A DNA stretch of 52,489 nt, taken from contig NZ_JALQCW010000037.1 in the NCBI RefSeq assembly GCF_023241715.1, forward strand, positions 1 through 52,489. Direction: 5' to 3'. A program made the position numbers and the translations under genes. How positions within the stretch are numbered: the first letter of the stretch is position 1; each line of letters opens with the position of its first letter. This document shows, piece after piece, positions 34,354 to 41,645 of this stretch. Source of the DNA: Pseudomonas morbosilactucae. GTDB taxonomy: Bacteria > Pseudomonadota > Gammaproteobacteria > Pseudomonadales > Pseudomonadaceae. Below the pieces are notes generated by a model, which made no database searches, was not told the DNA's origin, and worked only from the letters and a program-made list of their open reading frames with translations.

Positions 34354-35756
34354 GTGACCACGACCAACAAGGGTTTTGAAGCGATTTCCAATCGTGAGCA
34401 GGGCCTGCGGCGCCAGCTCACCGCCGGCCAGATGAGCATGATCGCCATCGGTGGCGCCATCGGCACCGGGCTGTTCATGGGCAGCGCCTACGCCATCGGG
34501 TATGCCGGTCCCAGCGTGCTGCTGAGCTACGCCATCGGCGCCCTGATCACCTTGCTGTTGATGGGCTGCCTGGCGGAAATGACCGTGGCCCATTCCACCT
34601 CCGGCTCCTTCGGGGCCTACGCCGAGTTCTACGTCAGTCCGCTCGCCGGCTTCCTGGTGCGTTATGCCTACTGGGCGGCCATCGTGCTGGCGGTGGGCGC
34701 CGAGGTCACGGCCATCGCCATGTACATGAAGTACTGGTTCGCCAACGTTCCGGAATGGGTGTGGATCGTCTCCTTTTCCAGCGTGCTGATCGCCCTCAAC
34801 GCCATCAGCGTGAAAACCTTCGGCAACTTTGAATACTGGTTCTCGACCATCAAGATCGCCGCCATCGTCGGCTTTATCATCCTCGCGGTGTACGTGGTGT
34901 TCGGCTCCGGCAACCCCGACTACGGGGTGCACAACTACACGGCCCACGGCGGGTTTTTCCCCAACGGTTTCCAAGGCATGTGGATCGCGGTGATCGTCTC
35001 GATCTTCAGCTACCTGAGCGTGGAAATGATTGCCGTGGCCGCTGGTGAAGCCGAGGACCCGCAGCAGGCGGTGAAAAAAGCCTTCCGCGCGACCATCGTG
35101 CGCTTGGTGGTGTTTTACCTGCTGACCCTGGCCCTGATGCTGGCCATCGTGCCTTGGGTCCAGGCCGGCAAGGCCCAGAGCCCCTTCGTTACGGTGATGC
35201 AGACCATCGGCATTCCCGGGGCCACCGGGGTGATGAACTTCGTGATCCTGATCGCCGCCCTGTCAGCGATGAACAGCCAGCTGTACATCACCACGCGCAT
35301 GATGTTCAGCCTGTCCCGCGCCGGCTACGCGCCCAAGTCCATGGGCGCCCTGAGCAAGACCGGCATCCCCCTCAACGCGTTGTTGCTGTCCAGTTCCGGC
35401 ATTGCCCTGGCGACCCTGGTCAACGTGCTGTACCCGGAAAGCTCCTTCACCCTGATGATGGCCATCTCGATGTTTGGCGCGATCTTCACCTGGTTCATGA
35501 TCTTCCTCACCCACTACTGCTTCCGCCGTTATCACCAGCGTCACGGCGAGCAGCCGTTATCGTTCCGTATGCGCCTGTTTCCCTACAGCACCCTGCTTGG
35601 GCTGGTGTTGATGGGGGCGTGATGATCACCACCTACTTCACTGACGCGTTCAAGATGACCCTGGTGTTTGGCGTGCCGTTTTTGCTGTTACTGACCCTGG
35701 TCTACTACCTGTGCTTCCGTAAGCCCAGGACGGTCGCCGGACTGTCCGAGGTCTGA
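34354..35756 (+). pseudogene. APC/AAT-family amino acid permease, frameshifted near the 3' end
   Basis: Amino acid permease 82 bp after kynU, so it probably imports tryptophan, kynurenine or anthranilate (inference). From GTG 34354 it shows the AAT signature (LTAGQMSMIAIGGAIGTGLF, VEMIAVAAGEAEDPQQAVKKAF). The frame ends at TGA 35620 after LLGLVLMGA (422 aa), in the middle of a membrane helix. The rest (MITTYFTDAFKMTLVFGVPF, LLLLTLVYYLCFRKPR) follows in the -1 frame up to 35756. Adding one G (GCGTG to GCGGTG at about 35619) restores 467 residues with the last two helices. Without it the transporter lacks its C-terminal helix or helices. Confidence 0.88.
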
Positions 35757-35757
35757 G

Positions 35758-36105
35758 GCCACGCCTCCGGATGTCCAGCAGCTTGGCCTGTTCTCGTACG
35801 TATAGGTGGAGGCCGGTGTACCGGCCGATCACCCCATTCGTAGGCTTTCCTGGTCGATACGATTCTCCGCGAGCTGAGCGATCTGCTGGACACCCGCCAT
35901 GCGGACGCTGGGCGGCCGTCGATTCCGTCTGAGCGGATTCTCCGGGCATTGCTTGTGCAGGCTGTGTATTGCGTGCGTAGTGAACGACTAAGGAGGGTGG
36001 TCAGGGCTCGCCACCTTGCGAGGCTGGGTCTCCTGGGCCTTAGCGGCTTACAATGCGATCCGCCTGAGCGCAATCGCTGGGTGGTGGCAGCCAACCCCGA
36101 CTTGA
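35758..36105 (+). mobile_element. Remnant of an IS5/IS1182-like transposase
   Basis: Pieces of a transposase in order. Frame 1 reads QQLGLFSYV-stop-VEAGVPADHPIRRL (35776-35846). Frame 0 continues as LVDTILRELSDLLDTRHADA, then GRPSIPSERILRALLVQAVYCVRSERL (35850-35991), the InsH N-terminal (DUF772) domain. After a jump, frame 1 gives GWVSWALAAYNAIRLSAI and a stop at 36105, which resembles the C-terminal end of such transposases. The catalytic DDE core is missing, and there is at least one stop and one frameshift. I found no terminal inverted repeats. The element is dead; it abuts the end of the kynU-permease unit. Confidence 0.7.
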
Positions 36106-36175
36106 GTTGTGGTGAATGTCGCGCTTGCGGCGAACGAGCCGACTTGAAAATCGAAAGCCTTCAAAGGTGCTGCGC

Positions 36176-36403
36176 ATGACAAATTGGCAACGTGGAGACT
36201 TAGTCGAGCTAGACGGCCTTCTTGCGGTCGTGGTCGGCATTGAGGGGGACCCAAATGTCCCCGAGGAGCACATCGCAGTTTGGTTTGGTGCCCCAAGTTG
36301 CCTCCGAAAGTCTAAGGGCGGAGCTGGTGGAGCGAGTCCGGAGGTCTGGACGGTGCCAGCGTACTTGTTCGTGCGAGCCGCTGAGCCTGATTGGCGTCAC
36401 TAA
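36176..36403 (+). CDS. Small conserved hypothetical protein
   Basis: A 75-residue protein from ATG 36176 beginning MTNWQRGDLVELDGLLAVVVGIEG, ending VWTVPAYLFVRAAEPDWRH. The first part looks like a small beta-barrel (KOW/SH3-like). Similar short proteins, often with a W-x-x-G-D-x-V-x-x-D-G opening and a VWTVP motif, are found scattered in bacterial accessory regions, usually without known function. The start sits at a gcATGA overlap with an open frame running through the transposase remnant, and the base composition is less GC-rich than its neighbours, so it was probably acquired with the mobile element. An earlier ATG at 36116 is in frame but adds an unrelated basic stretch. Confidence 0.6.
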   Translation: MTNWQRGDLVELDGLLAVVVGIEGDPNVPEEHIAVWFGAPSCLRKSKGGAGGASPEVWTVPAYLFVRAAEPDWRH

Positions 36404-36456
36404 TTAATTGAATTTTCTATCGGAATGCACCTTTCTGCTCCTTTCTCAACGACCCG

Positions 36457-36828
36457 CTAGAGGCTGCCCAGGGGGCACTCTTCGCGAGCCTGTTGCAGGC
36501 TGGTCTCGAAGACTTCGAGCCGGCTCTGCAACTGCTGCAAGTCATCGATCTGTTGTTGCAGCTCGCGCCTCTTTTGCGTCAGGGCGGCCTGCGCGCGGTC
36601 CCAGGGAAAGGCCTGGCCCTGGTGCGTGGCGAACACCTGCTGCAATTCCTTGAGCTTGAAACCCAGCTGCTGCGCGCACTTGATGAACATCAGTTGCTCG
36701 ACGCTCTGGGCGTCATAGAGGCGGTAGCGACCCTGACGCGGAGCTTCGGGCAACAGGCCGATGGCTTCGTAGTGGCGGATGCTCTTGGCGGTGGTCCCGG
36801 ACAGTTGCGCGGCTTGGCCGATGTACAT
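36457..36828 (-). CDS. MerR-family regulator
   Basis: A 123-residue MerR-type regulator. It opens MYIGQAAQLSGTTAKSIRHYEAIGLLP (HTH), continues RYRLYDAQSVEQLMFIKCAQQLGF and has a long dimerisation coiled coil rich in Q and L (about 75-110). The only cysteines are one in the HTH-adjacent helix and one near the end (EECPLGSL), so a CueR/SoxR-type sensor is unlikely; small drug- or quinone-sensing members look like this. The start ATG 36828 has AAGGAG six bases before it. It follows the oxidoreductase gene on the same strand (62 bp), so it is probably made in the same transcript and feeds back on the promoter at 37495-37526. Confidence 0.9.
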   Translation of the reverse strand: MYIGQAAQLSGTTAKSIRHYEAIGLLPEAPRQGRYRLYDAQSVEQLMFIKCAQQLGFKLKELQQVFATHQGQAFPWDRAQAALTQKRRELQQQIDDLQQLQSRLEVFETSLQQAREECPLGSL

Positions 36829-36890
36829 GAAAACTCCTTGTTCAGTACCGGTTTCGGGCGGTGGACAGCGTTGCGCATTATCCGGTGGAT

Positions 36891-37466
36891 TCACTGCCTG
36901 GCAAGGTACTGCGCCTGCATCAGCCAATCCGCCTTGCGTTCTTCGCTGGCGTCCAGCACCGGGCCAAAGGTCAGGGTGCGCAACGGCTTGATGCCGCAGA
37001 AGGCCAGGGTGGTGCGGCGCATCTGCTGCAAGCCGGGCATGCGATAGATCCAGCGGAAATACCAGGGCGGGGTGTCCATGGTCACCATCAGGTGGGCGGT
37101 GCGGCCCTTGAGCAGTTGCTCGGGAAAGGCCTTGCCGGGGCGGTACTTGAAGGCGAAGCCCGGCAGCAGCACACGGTCGAGAAAGCCCTTCATCAGGGCT
37201 GGAATCCCGCCCCACCAGATGGGGAAGACCCAGGTCAGGTGCTCGGCCCAGAGGATGTCGGCCTGGGCCCGTTGCAGGTCTTCCTCCAGAGGCTGGATCT
37301 GCCGGTAGCCTTCGCGCAGCACCGGATCGAAGCGCAGGTCGCCGAGCCTGAGCTGGCGCACGTCATGCCCGGCTTCCTGCGCCGCCTTCACATAGCGCTC
37401 GCTCAATGCCGCGCACAGGCTGTTGCGCGAGGGGTGGCCGAGAATCACCAGGATGCGTTTGCTCAT
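36891..37466 (-). CDS. NAD(P)H-dependent flavodoxin-fold oxidoreductase
   Basis: A 191-residue Flavodoxin_2 protein (KefF/MdaB/NQO-like). It starts MSKRILVILGHPSRNSLCAAL (phosphate-binding loop for FMN/FAD) and has the family stretch WVFPIWWGGIPALMKGFLDR followed by VLLPGFAFKY. Such enzymes reduce quinones or act as electron donors in detoxification. The start ATG 37466 is the first with family similarity; the longer open frame has no match. It is followed by the MerR gene and preceded by a MerR-type promoter, so it is the likely regulated target. Confidence 0.9.
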   Translation of the reverse strand: MSKRILVILGHPSRNSLCAALSERYVKAAQEAGHDVRQLRLGDLRFDPVLREGYRQIQPLEEDLQRAQADILWAEHLTWVFPIWWGGIPALMKGFLDRVLLPGFAFKYRPGKAFPEQLLKGRTAHLMVTMDTPPWYFRWIYRMPGLQQMRRTTLAFCGIKPLRTLTFGPVLDASEERKADWLMQAQYLARQ

Positions 37467-37494
37467 TGCCGTGGTCCTTGAGGGATAAACCCCA

Positions 37495-37526
37495 AGGCTA
37501 AAGTCTGCCCCTAAGGGGAGAGTCAA
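37495..37526 (-). promoter_or_regulatory. MerR-type promoter with stretched spacer and operator dyad
   Basis: Minus strand: -35 TTGACT (37526-37521) and -10 TAGCCT (37500-37495) are separated by 20 bp, longer than normal. The spacer holds the dyad CCCCTTAGGGG (37518-37508). A long spacer with a centred dyad is the hallmark of promoters twisted open by MerR-family activators. The -35 overlaps the stop codon of the upstream LysR gene. Confidence 0.7.
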
Positions 37527-38404
37527 GGCGGCAGCAGTGCCGCGCACAAACCTTGGGCATACAGCGGCAGCGTTGCGAAGTCCCGGGCGCACAACAGCAA
37601 CCGGCGCCGGGCCCAGGCTTCGCTCAGAGGGTGGGACTGCAACGGCAGGTGACGGTTGCGCTCCAGGGCCGCTAGGGGCACCAGCGCCAGCCCGGCACCA
37701 CGGGCCACCATGCGCAGCAGGGCGTCGAAGCCTTCGGCGCGGATGCGCAATTGCATGCGTCGTCCCAGGTGCAGGGCCTGTTCCTCCAGATACACCGCCA
37801 GGGCACTATGGCTGGCCAGGCCAACGTAGTCGTGGGCCAGGGTGTCGTTGAAGCTGAGGTTGGGCTGCAGGCTCAGCGGGTGATCCTGGGGCATCACCAG
37901 GACCAGCGGATCATCACGGAAAGGCCGGCTCATCAGTCTCTGAATGTCCACCGCGTCGGAGACGATACCCAGGTCTGCCGCACCCTGGCGCAGGGCGTGG
38001 GTGATGCGCTGGCTGGGCAATTCCTGCAGGTCGATATCCACCTGGGGCTGCTTGTGCAGGAAGTCCGCCAGCAGCTCCGGCAGGTACTCGCTGAGGGCGG
38101 TGGTGTTGCACAGCAAGCGCACCTGGCCCTTGATTCCCTTGGCGTATTCGGCGAGGTCCTGTTGCAGGTGTTCGGCGTACAGCAACAGCGTCCGGGCGTG
38201 TTGGGCCAGGGCCTTGCCGGCGGGTGTCGGGTTGATGCCGCGGCGCCCGCGTTCGAGCAACTCGATGCCCAGCGAGGCTTCCATGGCGCGGATTCGCGCA
38301 CTGGCGGCGGCCAGGGACAAGTGGCTGCGAGCGGCGCCGGCGGTGATGTTCCCCGCCTCCAGAATGTTCAGGTACAGCCGCAAGTCGATCAGGTCGAAGT
38401 GCAT
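37523..38404 (-). CDS. LysR-family regulator divergent from TauE-type transporter
   Basis: A 293-residue LysR regulator: HTH at about 3-62 (LRLYLNILEAGNITAGAARS, LSLAAASARIRAMEASLG) and a substrate-binding domain (GQVRLLCNTTALSEYLPELL, then FLHKQPQVDIDLQEL). The N-terminus lacks the usual extra residues before the HTH. It is divergent from the TauE/SafE gene, which it most likely controls. The 214-bp gap holds a REP pair. The last codons carry the -35 of the next promoter. Confidence 0.9.
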   Translation of the reverse strand: MHFDLIDLRLYLNILEAGNITAGAARSHLSLAAASARIRAMEASLGIELLERGRRGINPTPAGKALAQHARTLLLYAEHLQQDLAEYAKGIKGQVRLLCNTTALSEYLPELLADFLHKQPQVDIDLQELPSQRITHALRQGAADLGIVSDAVDIQRLMSRPFRDDPLVLVMPQDHPLSLQPNLSFNDTLAHDYVGLASHSALAVYLEEQALHLGRRMQLRIRAEGFDALLRMVARGAGLALVPLAALERNRHLPLQSHPLSEAWARRRLLLCARDFATLPLYAQGLCAALLPP

Positions 38405-38431
38405 GGAGTCTCCCTCGGGGAACCGGGTCGG

Positions 38432-38514
38432 TGTAGGAGCCGGCTTGCCGGCGAAGGGGCCCGGGAGTTTTGCACAGGCCGTGGAAACGCCTTCGCTGGC
38501 AAGCCAGCTCCTAC
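38432..38514. repeat. REP pair (inverted), LysR-tauE gap
   Basis: Two Pseudomonas REP palindromes in opposite orientation: TAGGAGCCGGCTTGCCGGCG from 38434, and its relative CGCTGGCAAGCCAGCTCCTA to 38513, about 40 bp apart. They can fold into a long hairpin. Confidence 0.9.
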
Positions 38515-38618
38515 GGAGGTACGGGCAATAAATTTTCGTATGTGCCTATTGCTTAGCAAGAGGCTGGCTCAGTATATGGCAGATTTTCCGCGAGCCGATC
38601 CGGGCGCAGGATAGGCCC

Positions 38619-39383
38619 ATGACGACCTCCCTCGCGTTTTATCAGAACCTCGGATTGAGCCTTTCCCTGCTGGTGATCGGCACCTTTGTCCTGGCCGGCA
38701 TGGTCAAGGGCGTGATCGGCCTTGGCCTGCCCACCATCGCCATGGGGCTGTTGGGCTTGGCTATGGCCCCGGCGCAGGCTGCGGCCTTGCTGATTGTGCC
38801 GGCCACCCTGACCAACCTTTGGCAATTGGCCTTTGGCGGGCACTTGCCGGCCTTGCTCAAGCGCCTGTGGCCGATGCTGCTGGCGATCTTCGTGGGCACC
38901 GCTGGCGGTTCCCTGTGGCTGGGGATCGACGCCGGGCATTGGGTGGTGCGGGGCCTGGGCGCGGCCTTGTTGCTCTATGCGCTGAGTGGCCTGCTGTTGC
39001 CGACCTTGCGCCTCGCTCCCCGTCATGAGCACTGGCTGGCGCCGCTGTGCGGGTTGATCACGGGCGTCATTACCTCCGCCACCGGGGTGTTTGTGATCCC
39101 GGCGGTGCCTTATTTGCAGGCCCTGGGCTTGAGCAAGGATGAGCTGGTGCAGGCCCTGGGGCTGTCGTTCACGGTTTCCACACTGGCCCTGGCCGCCGGC
39201 CTTTCATGGCACGGTGCCCTGGGCAGCGGCGAATTGAGTGCTTCGTTGCTGGCCCTGGCGCCGGCCATGCTCGGCATGTGGCTGGGCCAAGGCCTGCGGC
39301 AACGCATCAGCGCCGTGCTGTTCAAGCGGGTGTTCTTTATCGGCCTGGGCCTGCTGGGCGGGTATTTGCTGATCAGCGGCTAG
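38619..39383 (+). CDS. TauE/SafE-family membrane protein
   Basis: A 254-residue inner-membrane protein with about eight hydrophobic segments, of the TauE/SafE (sulfite or organosulfonate export, also DUF81) family. The family repeats are visible: GMVKGVIGLGLPTIAMGLLG (27-46) and GLITGVITSATGVFVIPAVP (about 145-164). The substrate is unknown. It is divergent from a LysR gene; its 3' end overlaps the convergent monooxygenase gene by 11 bp. Confidence 0.9.
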   Translation: MTTSLAFYQNLGLSLSLLVIGTFVLAGMVKGVIGLGLPTIAMGLLGLAMAPAQAAALLIVPATLTNLWQLAFGGHLPALLKRLWPMLLAIFVGTAGGSLWLGIDAGHWVVRGLGAALLLYALSGLLLPTLRLAPRHEHWLAPLCGLITGVITSATGVFVIPAVPYLQALGLSKDELVQALGLSFTVSTLALAAGLSWHGALGSGELSASLLALAPAMLGMWLGQGLRQRISAVLFKRVFFIGLGLLGGYLLISG

Positions 39384-39687
39384 CCGACGCGGGACTGAGC
39401 ATGTCGATGCGGCGGATCTCGAAATCCCGTTCCAGGTACTCCATGCGCTGCTCGAAGAAACGCTGCATGTGGGGCAGGGCGGAGTGCTGGTCCAGGGCCG
39501 CCTGGGAGGCCCAGACCTCATAGAAGATGAACAGGGTCGGGTCCTGCTGGTCGCGCAGCATGTGGTATTCGATGCAACCGGGTTCTTCGCGGCTGGGTGC
39601 CACGTAGGCGCGAAACAGGGTGTCGAAGGCGTCGGCTTTCTCCGGGCGGGTCTTGGCGTGAAGGATGAACGCGTGGTGCTCAGGCAT
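39373..39687 (-). CDS. Quinol-monooxygenase-like (ABM-domain) protein
   Basis: A 104-residue dimeric ferredoxin-like fold protein of the antibiotic-biosynthesis-monooxygenase (YgiN) family: AFILHAKTRPEKADAFDTLF, then EPGCIEYHMLRDQQDPTLFI, FYEVWASQAALDQHSALPHM and QRFF. In E. coli YgiN is paired with MdaB in a quinone-quinol redox cycle. Here the divergent neighbour at 39892 is MdaB, so the same pairing is likely (inference). The start is ATG 39687; a TTG at 39720 is possible. Confidence 0.85.
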   Translation of the reverse strand: MPEHHAFILHAKTRPEKADAFDTLFRAYVAPSREEPGCIEYHMLRDQQDPTLFIFYEVWASQAALDQHSALPHMQRFFEQRMEYLERDFEIRRIDMLSPASASR

Positions 39688-39891
39688 GACGAGGGGCTCG
39701 TGATCAGGGATGGGTTCCAAATTTTATGGCAACAATCAACTGGCTATTCATGCGTTTTAGTCAAATGTATTTTGAGCAAGTCGGGCTTATTCTCAGGCCC
39801 GGCCATCGTTAACCTGCGCCCATCATTTTCAATCTTTGCCACCCGGCGCCGCATGGCAGCGCGACAGGGCGGCGTGCGATGAGGCTCAATC

Positions 39892-40482
39892 ATGAAAAAA
39901 GTACTGTTGCTCAATGGCGGCAAAAAGTTCGCCCACTCCGATGGCCGCTACAACCTGACCCTGCACGACACCGCCCTGGCGGTCCTGGATCGCGGCGGCA
40001 TCGACGTCAAGGTCACCCACATCGACGCGGGCTACGACGTCCAGGAAGAAGTGGCCAAGTTCCTCTGGGCCGACGTGATCATTTACCAGATGCCCGGCTG
40101 GTGGATGGGCGCCCCGTGGATCGTCAAGAAGTACATCGACGAAGTCTTCACCGAAGGCCATGGCAGCCTCTACGCCAGCGATGGCCGGACTCGTTCCGAC
40201 GCCTCGCAGAAGTACGGCAGCGGCGGCCTGATCCAGGGCAAGCAGTACATGCTTTCGCTGACCTGGAACGCACCCCAGCAAGCCTTCGACGACCCCAGCG
40301 ATTTCTTCGAAGCCAAGGGCGTGGATGCGGTGTACTTCCCGTTCCACAAAGCCAACGAATTCCTTGGAATGAGCGCTTTGCCGACCTTCCTCTGCGTCGA
40401 TGTGATGAAGCGTCCGGACATCGAAGGCGACGTGGCCCGCTACGAGCAGCACCTCAAGGCGTTGTTCAACCTGGCGGGCTGA
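39892..40482 (+). CDS. mdaB: MdaB, NAD(P)H:quinone reductase
   Basis: A 196-residue FAD-dependent two-electron quinone reductase, protective against oxidative stress. The family motifs are present: MKKVLLLNGGKKFAHSDGRY, then QMPGWWMGAPWIVKKYIDEV, the TRSDASQKYGSGGLIQGKQY stretch, and SLTWNAPQQAFDD. The C-terminal CVDVMKRPDIE segment also fits MdaB. A LysR gene follows after 50 bp on the same strand and may be its regulator. The monooxygenase-like partner is divergent. Confidence 0.94.
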   Translation: MKKVLLLNGGKKFAHSDGRYNLTLHDTALAVLDRGGIDVKVTHIDAGYDVQEEVAKFLWADVIIYQMPGWWMGAPWIVKKYIDEVFTEGHGSLYASDGRTRSDASQKYGSGGLIQGKQYMLSLTWNAPQQAFDDPSDFFEAKGVDAVYFPFHKANEFLGMSALPTFLCVDVMKRPDIEGDVARYEQHLKALFNLAG

Positions 40483-40532
40483 ATCCGGCTACTATCGGGA
40501 GCTTGTGCCCCCACTCTCGATAGAGGACTGCT

Positions 40533-41465
40533 GTGAAAGCCCGATCCGACGAATTGCAGATCTTCGTCTGTGTCATTGAATGCGGTTCGATTTCCGCTGC
40601 GGCCGAGCAGGTGGGGCAGACGCCGTCGGCGGTCAGCCGTACCCTGTCGCGACTGGAAGCCAAGCTCGACACCACGCTGATCAACCGCACCACTCGACGC
40701 ATGGACCTGACCGAAGAGGGCAAGTACTTCTTCGAGCAGGCCAAGCTGATTCTCGATCAGATGGAGGAGCTGGAGGAGCGCCTGTCCTCGCGTCAGCAGA
40801 CCCCGTCCGGGCGCTTGCGGATCAACGCCGCTTCGCCCTTCATGCTGCACGCCATCGTGCCCTACATCGACGAGTTCCGCGGTCTCTACCCGGACATCCA
40901 GCTGGAGCTCAACAGCAACGATTTGATCATCGACCTGCTGGAGCAGAGCACCGACATTGCGATTCGCATCGGTGTGCTGGCGGACTCGACCCTGCATGCC
41001 CGCTCCCTGGGCTGCAGCCCGTTGCACATCCTCGCCAGCCCGGCCTACCTGGAACGCCACGGCACGCCGCACAGCGTGACGGAGTTGTCGGCTCACACCT
41101 TGCTGGGCTTCACCCAGACCGAGACGCTCAACCACTGGCCATTGCGCCACGCGCACGGTGATCGCTGGCAGATCCAGCCGGGGATCAGCGCCTCCAGCGG
41201 CGAGACCTTGCGCCATCTGGCACTGGAGGGGCAGGGCATTGCCTGCCTGTCGCACTTCATGACCGTCGACGATATCCGTGCCGGGCGTTTGCAGCCGGTG
41301 CTGGTCTCGTTCAACAGCGGCTATCGCCAACCGATCAACGCCGTGTATTACCGCAACTCGCAACTGGCCCTGCGCATCCAGTGCTTCCTCGACTTCCTCC
41401 AAGGCAAACTGGCGGACTACTCCCACCCCGAATTCCACCCCCTTGATACGCCACCCCCCTTGTAG
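40533..41465 (+). CDS. LysR-family regulator downstream of mdaB
   Basis: A 310-residue LysR regulator: HTH at about 6-64 (LQIFVCVIECGSISAAAEQV, GQTPSAVSRTLSRLEAKLD), then the CrgA-like ligand domain (GRLRINAASPFMLHAIVPYI, DEFRGLYPDIQLELNSNDL). The start is GTG 40533, with AGAGGA in front. The C-terminus is proline-rich (HPLDTPPPL) and runs up to the REP pair. The gene is placed like a regulator of mdaB, transcribed with it or from its own promoter. Confidence 0.9.
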   Translation: MKARSDELQIFVCVIECGSISAAAEQVGQTPSAVSRTLSRLEAKLDTTLINRTTRRMDLTEEGKYFFEQAKLILDQMEELEERLSSRQQTPSGRLRINAASPFMLHAIVPYIDEFRGLYPDIQLELNSNDLIIDLLEQSTDIAIRIGVLADSTLHARSLGCSPLHILASPAYLERHGTPHSVTELSAHTLLGFTQTETLNHWPLRHAHGDRWQIQPGISASSGETLRHLALEGQGIACLSHFMTVDDIRAGRLQPVLVSFNSGYRQPINAVYYRNSQLALRIQCFLDFLQGKLADYSHPEFHPLDTPPPL

Positions 41466-41543
41466 GAACCGGCTTGCCGGCGATAGGCCTTCGACTAATG
41501 CGCGGTCCTTGAAGGCGCATCGCTGGCGAGCCGGCGCCTACGC
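41462..41543. repeat. REP pair (inverted), after the LysR gene
   Basis: GTAGGAACCGGCTTGCCGGC at 41462-41481 and the inverse CGCTGGCGAGCCGGCGCCTA ending at 41541. The first unit overlaps the last codons of the LysR gene, so it may mark its transcript end. Confidence 0.88.
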
Positions 41544-41645
41544 CAGCCAGCACCACACAAGTCGCTTGGGCGATAGGCGATTGTTCAAATCGCCATGCAA
41601 GGCCTAAGGTTCTAGCTGTTCAAAAACAAGAAAAGGAAGCTCCTT

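Noticed and set aside
35949..36179. 76-codon frame through the transposase remnant ending in ATGA at the small protein's start
   Set aside because: Begins inside transposase N-terminal sequence and continues as unrelated residues; a chance fusion, although coupling to the next gene cannot be excluded.
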